From positions 1-7,336 of the forward strand of contig CANBUF010000084.1 in assembly GCA_947372575.1 (NCBI GenBank): a stretch of 7,336 bases of DNA. The letters run 5' to 3'. The DNA is from Alcaligenaceae bacterium. Lineage in GTDB: Bacteria; Pseudomonadota; Gammaproteobacteria; Burkholderiales; Burkholderiaceae. The notes beneath the pieces were generated by a model that saw only the letters and a program-made list of their open reading frames with translations, was not told the origin of the DNA and made no database searches. The position numbers and the translations under genes were made by a program. Numbering within the stretch: the stretch's first letter is position 1; each line of letters opens with the position of its first letter. Shown piece by piece: positions 6,285-7,336 of the stretch.

Positions 6285-7336
6285 TCAGTAACCTTCCAGC
6301 CCTGCGAGGATGAGTGCCGTCGGTAGTTCAAGAGCCCAGGCCGCCGCGACGGCAGCTAGCACGTAACGTGTTTGTTCAAGGTTACGGCCGAACTCAGTCA
6401 TGGCAATCGCAGAAACTTCGCATAAGTTTGCGCGCGCGATGCCTTGTGCCAGAACAATTTTGCCGTTCTCGACAAACACGGCACGTTTACCTGCAGCCAG
6501 GTGTTCAATCACCACAGGCTGCGAGGCGTCAACACTGTAATACGTTACGGCACCATCACAAAACTCGGTAATTTCGACAACATTGACGTCGTCCGCATTC
6601 AGGACGGCTGTTCCTGTTGCTACCACGACATCGATCTGTGTGCGGTAGATTTTGATGAGCTGATTCGCATCTTCGAAGTCATGGTGCGCAATGTCGGGAC
6701 GCTTCATTTCGTTGGTGTAGACGATATCGGTCAGAATGCCGACATCACAACGCTCGTAGGCTAAGCCATTTAATAGAATTTCAAATCCATCGTTCTCAAT
6801 GATTGCCGACTCAACTTCGCAATTGAGCAACAAGCGCCTGGCTTGTTCCCAGTTTGCACAATTCCCTGTCTGAAGTACGCGCGATCCAACTTGCAAGCCG
6901 TTGGTGCTTGCAAGACCGGTTTTCAGTCCCTTGAGTTTGAGCATGGTGAAGAGCAGTCTGGATACAACGCCAAGCCCATTGGAACCCGAGATGCCAACAA
7001 TTGGAATGCTGCCTGTATCGTCACCAGGAAAAATGTGATCGATGATCGCGCGCCCGACTGGCCTAGACTTGCCTTCGGCAGGTTTGATGTGCATCAGTAA
7101 GCCGGGGCCAGCATTGACTTCGACGATTGCTGCACCCTGTTCCTGCAGGGGGCGAGAAATGTCTTCGGCCACCAGATCGATACCGGCGATGTCGAGACCG
7201 ACAGCTTTGGCGGCAAGCGCGGCCATTTCGGCGATTTCTGGGTGCACATCATCCGTGCAATCAAAGGCTACGTTGCCATTGCGCTGGATGAGCACTTCGC
7301 GTCCGGCGGGGACGATGCTACCCGAATCAAATCCTT
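6285..7336 (-). CDS. cphA: Cyanophycin synthetase, C-terminal part; reduced (CphA'/CphA2-like) type, 5' end beyond the window
   Basis: The frame is open to the right edge, giving 349 visible residues. Cyanophycin synthetase builds arginine-aspartate polymer storage granules. The visible part begins late in the ATP-grasp domain (SIVPAGREVLIQRNGN, then TDDVHPE), with the metal-binding EVNAGPGLLMHI intact. It continues into the Mur-ligase-like domain. There the expected GTNGKTT nucleotide loop reads GSNGLGV: the Walker A lysine is Leu (codon 6972-6974) and the following Thr is Gly. The region where the Mur family has a DHLG-like motif reads TNEMKRPDI. The protein stops after a helix ending ILAGLEGY, where full-length CphA would continue into its third lobe. 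The second ATP site is thus probably dead. It resembles CphA2 or the CphA' paralogue of betaproteobacteria. It converges with pip, with a 31-base gap. Confidence 0.85.
   Translation of the reverse strand, partial: GFDSGSIVPAGREVLIQRNGNVAFDCTDDVHPEIAEMAALAAKAVGLDIAGIDLVAEDISRPLQEQGAAIVEVNAGPGLLMHIKPAEGKSRPVGRAIIDHIFPGDDTGSIPIVGISGSNGLGVVSRLLFTMLKLKGLKTGLASTNGLQVGSRVLQTGNCANWEQARRLLLNCEVESAIIENDGFEILLNGLAYERCDVGILTDIVYTNEMKRPDIAHHDFEDANQLIKIYRTQIDVVVATGTAVLNADDVNVVEITEFCDGAVTYYSVDASQPVVIEHLAAGKRAVFVENGKIVLAQGIARANLCEVSAIAMTEFGRNLEQTRYVLAAVAAAWALELPTALILAGLEGY

Noticed and set aside
6444..6764. Plus-strand open frame of 106 codons within the cyanophycin synthetase region
   Set aside because: A shadow frame opposite a conserved coding sequence, with no ribosome site or known motif.

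Overview
The window carries a complete pyrroloquinoline quinone (PQQ) biosynthesis operon, pqqABCDE, on the minus strand. On the same strand it is followed by a gene for a periplasmic PQQ-dependent sugar dehydrogenase and a gene for a diheme cytochrome c that runs off the left edge. On the right, a divergently transcribed proline iminopeptidase-like gene sits on the plus strand, and then the 3' part of a cyanophycin synthetase gene lies on the minus strand and runs off the right edge. I see no mobile element, tRNA, rRNA, CRISPR array or prophage gene. Coding density is high and no gap reaches 300 bases.

Layout from right to left for the minus strand: cphA-like C-terminal fragment (6285-7336); convergent pip-like gene (5315-6253, plus); divergent control region (5219-5314); pqqA (5144-5218, only 24 residues); a strong intrinsic terminator/attenuator hairpin (5097-5131); pqqB, pqqC, pqqD and pqqE with gaps of 2, 16 and 6 bases (1992-5087); a 156-base gap with two small inverted repeats; the dehydrogenase (573-1835); and the cytochrome, whose start codon overlaps the dehydrogenase stop.

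How the genes fit together: PqqE crosslinks Glu and Tyr in the PqqA peptide while PqqD presents the peptide. A protease frees the crosslinked pair, PqqB hydroxylates, and PqqC performs the final ring closure and oxidation. The finished PQQ can be loaded in the periplasm onto the adjacent dehydrogenase, which would pass electrons to the diheme cytochrome. No pqqF/pqqG-type zinc protease is visible here; the divergent S33 peptidase is a speculative candidate for a trimming role.

Organism: moderate GC, a proteobacterial split pqqC/pqqD arrangement, a c4-like cytochrome and a second-type (catalytically reduced) cyanophycin synthetase together suggest a betaproteobacterium, probably Burkholderiales. 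This is inference from gene content, not from a marker gene.

Most of the window is recognisable biology. The points most worth a second look are the cyanophycin synthetase with a lost Walker A lysine and missing C-terminal lobe, the divergent iminopeptidase with a substituted substrate-recognition glutamate beside pqqA, and the pqqA-pqqB attenuator combined with the absence of a Shine-Dalgarno sequence at pqqB.
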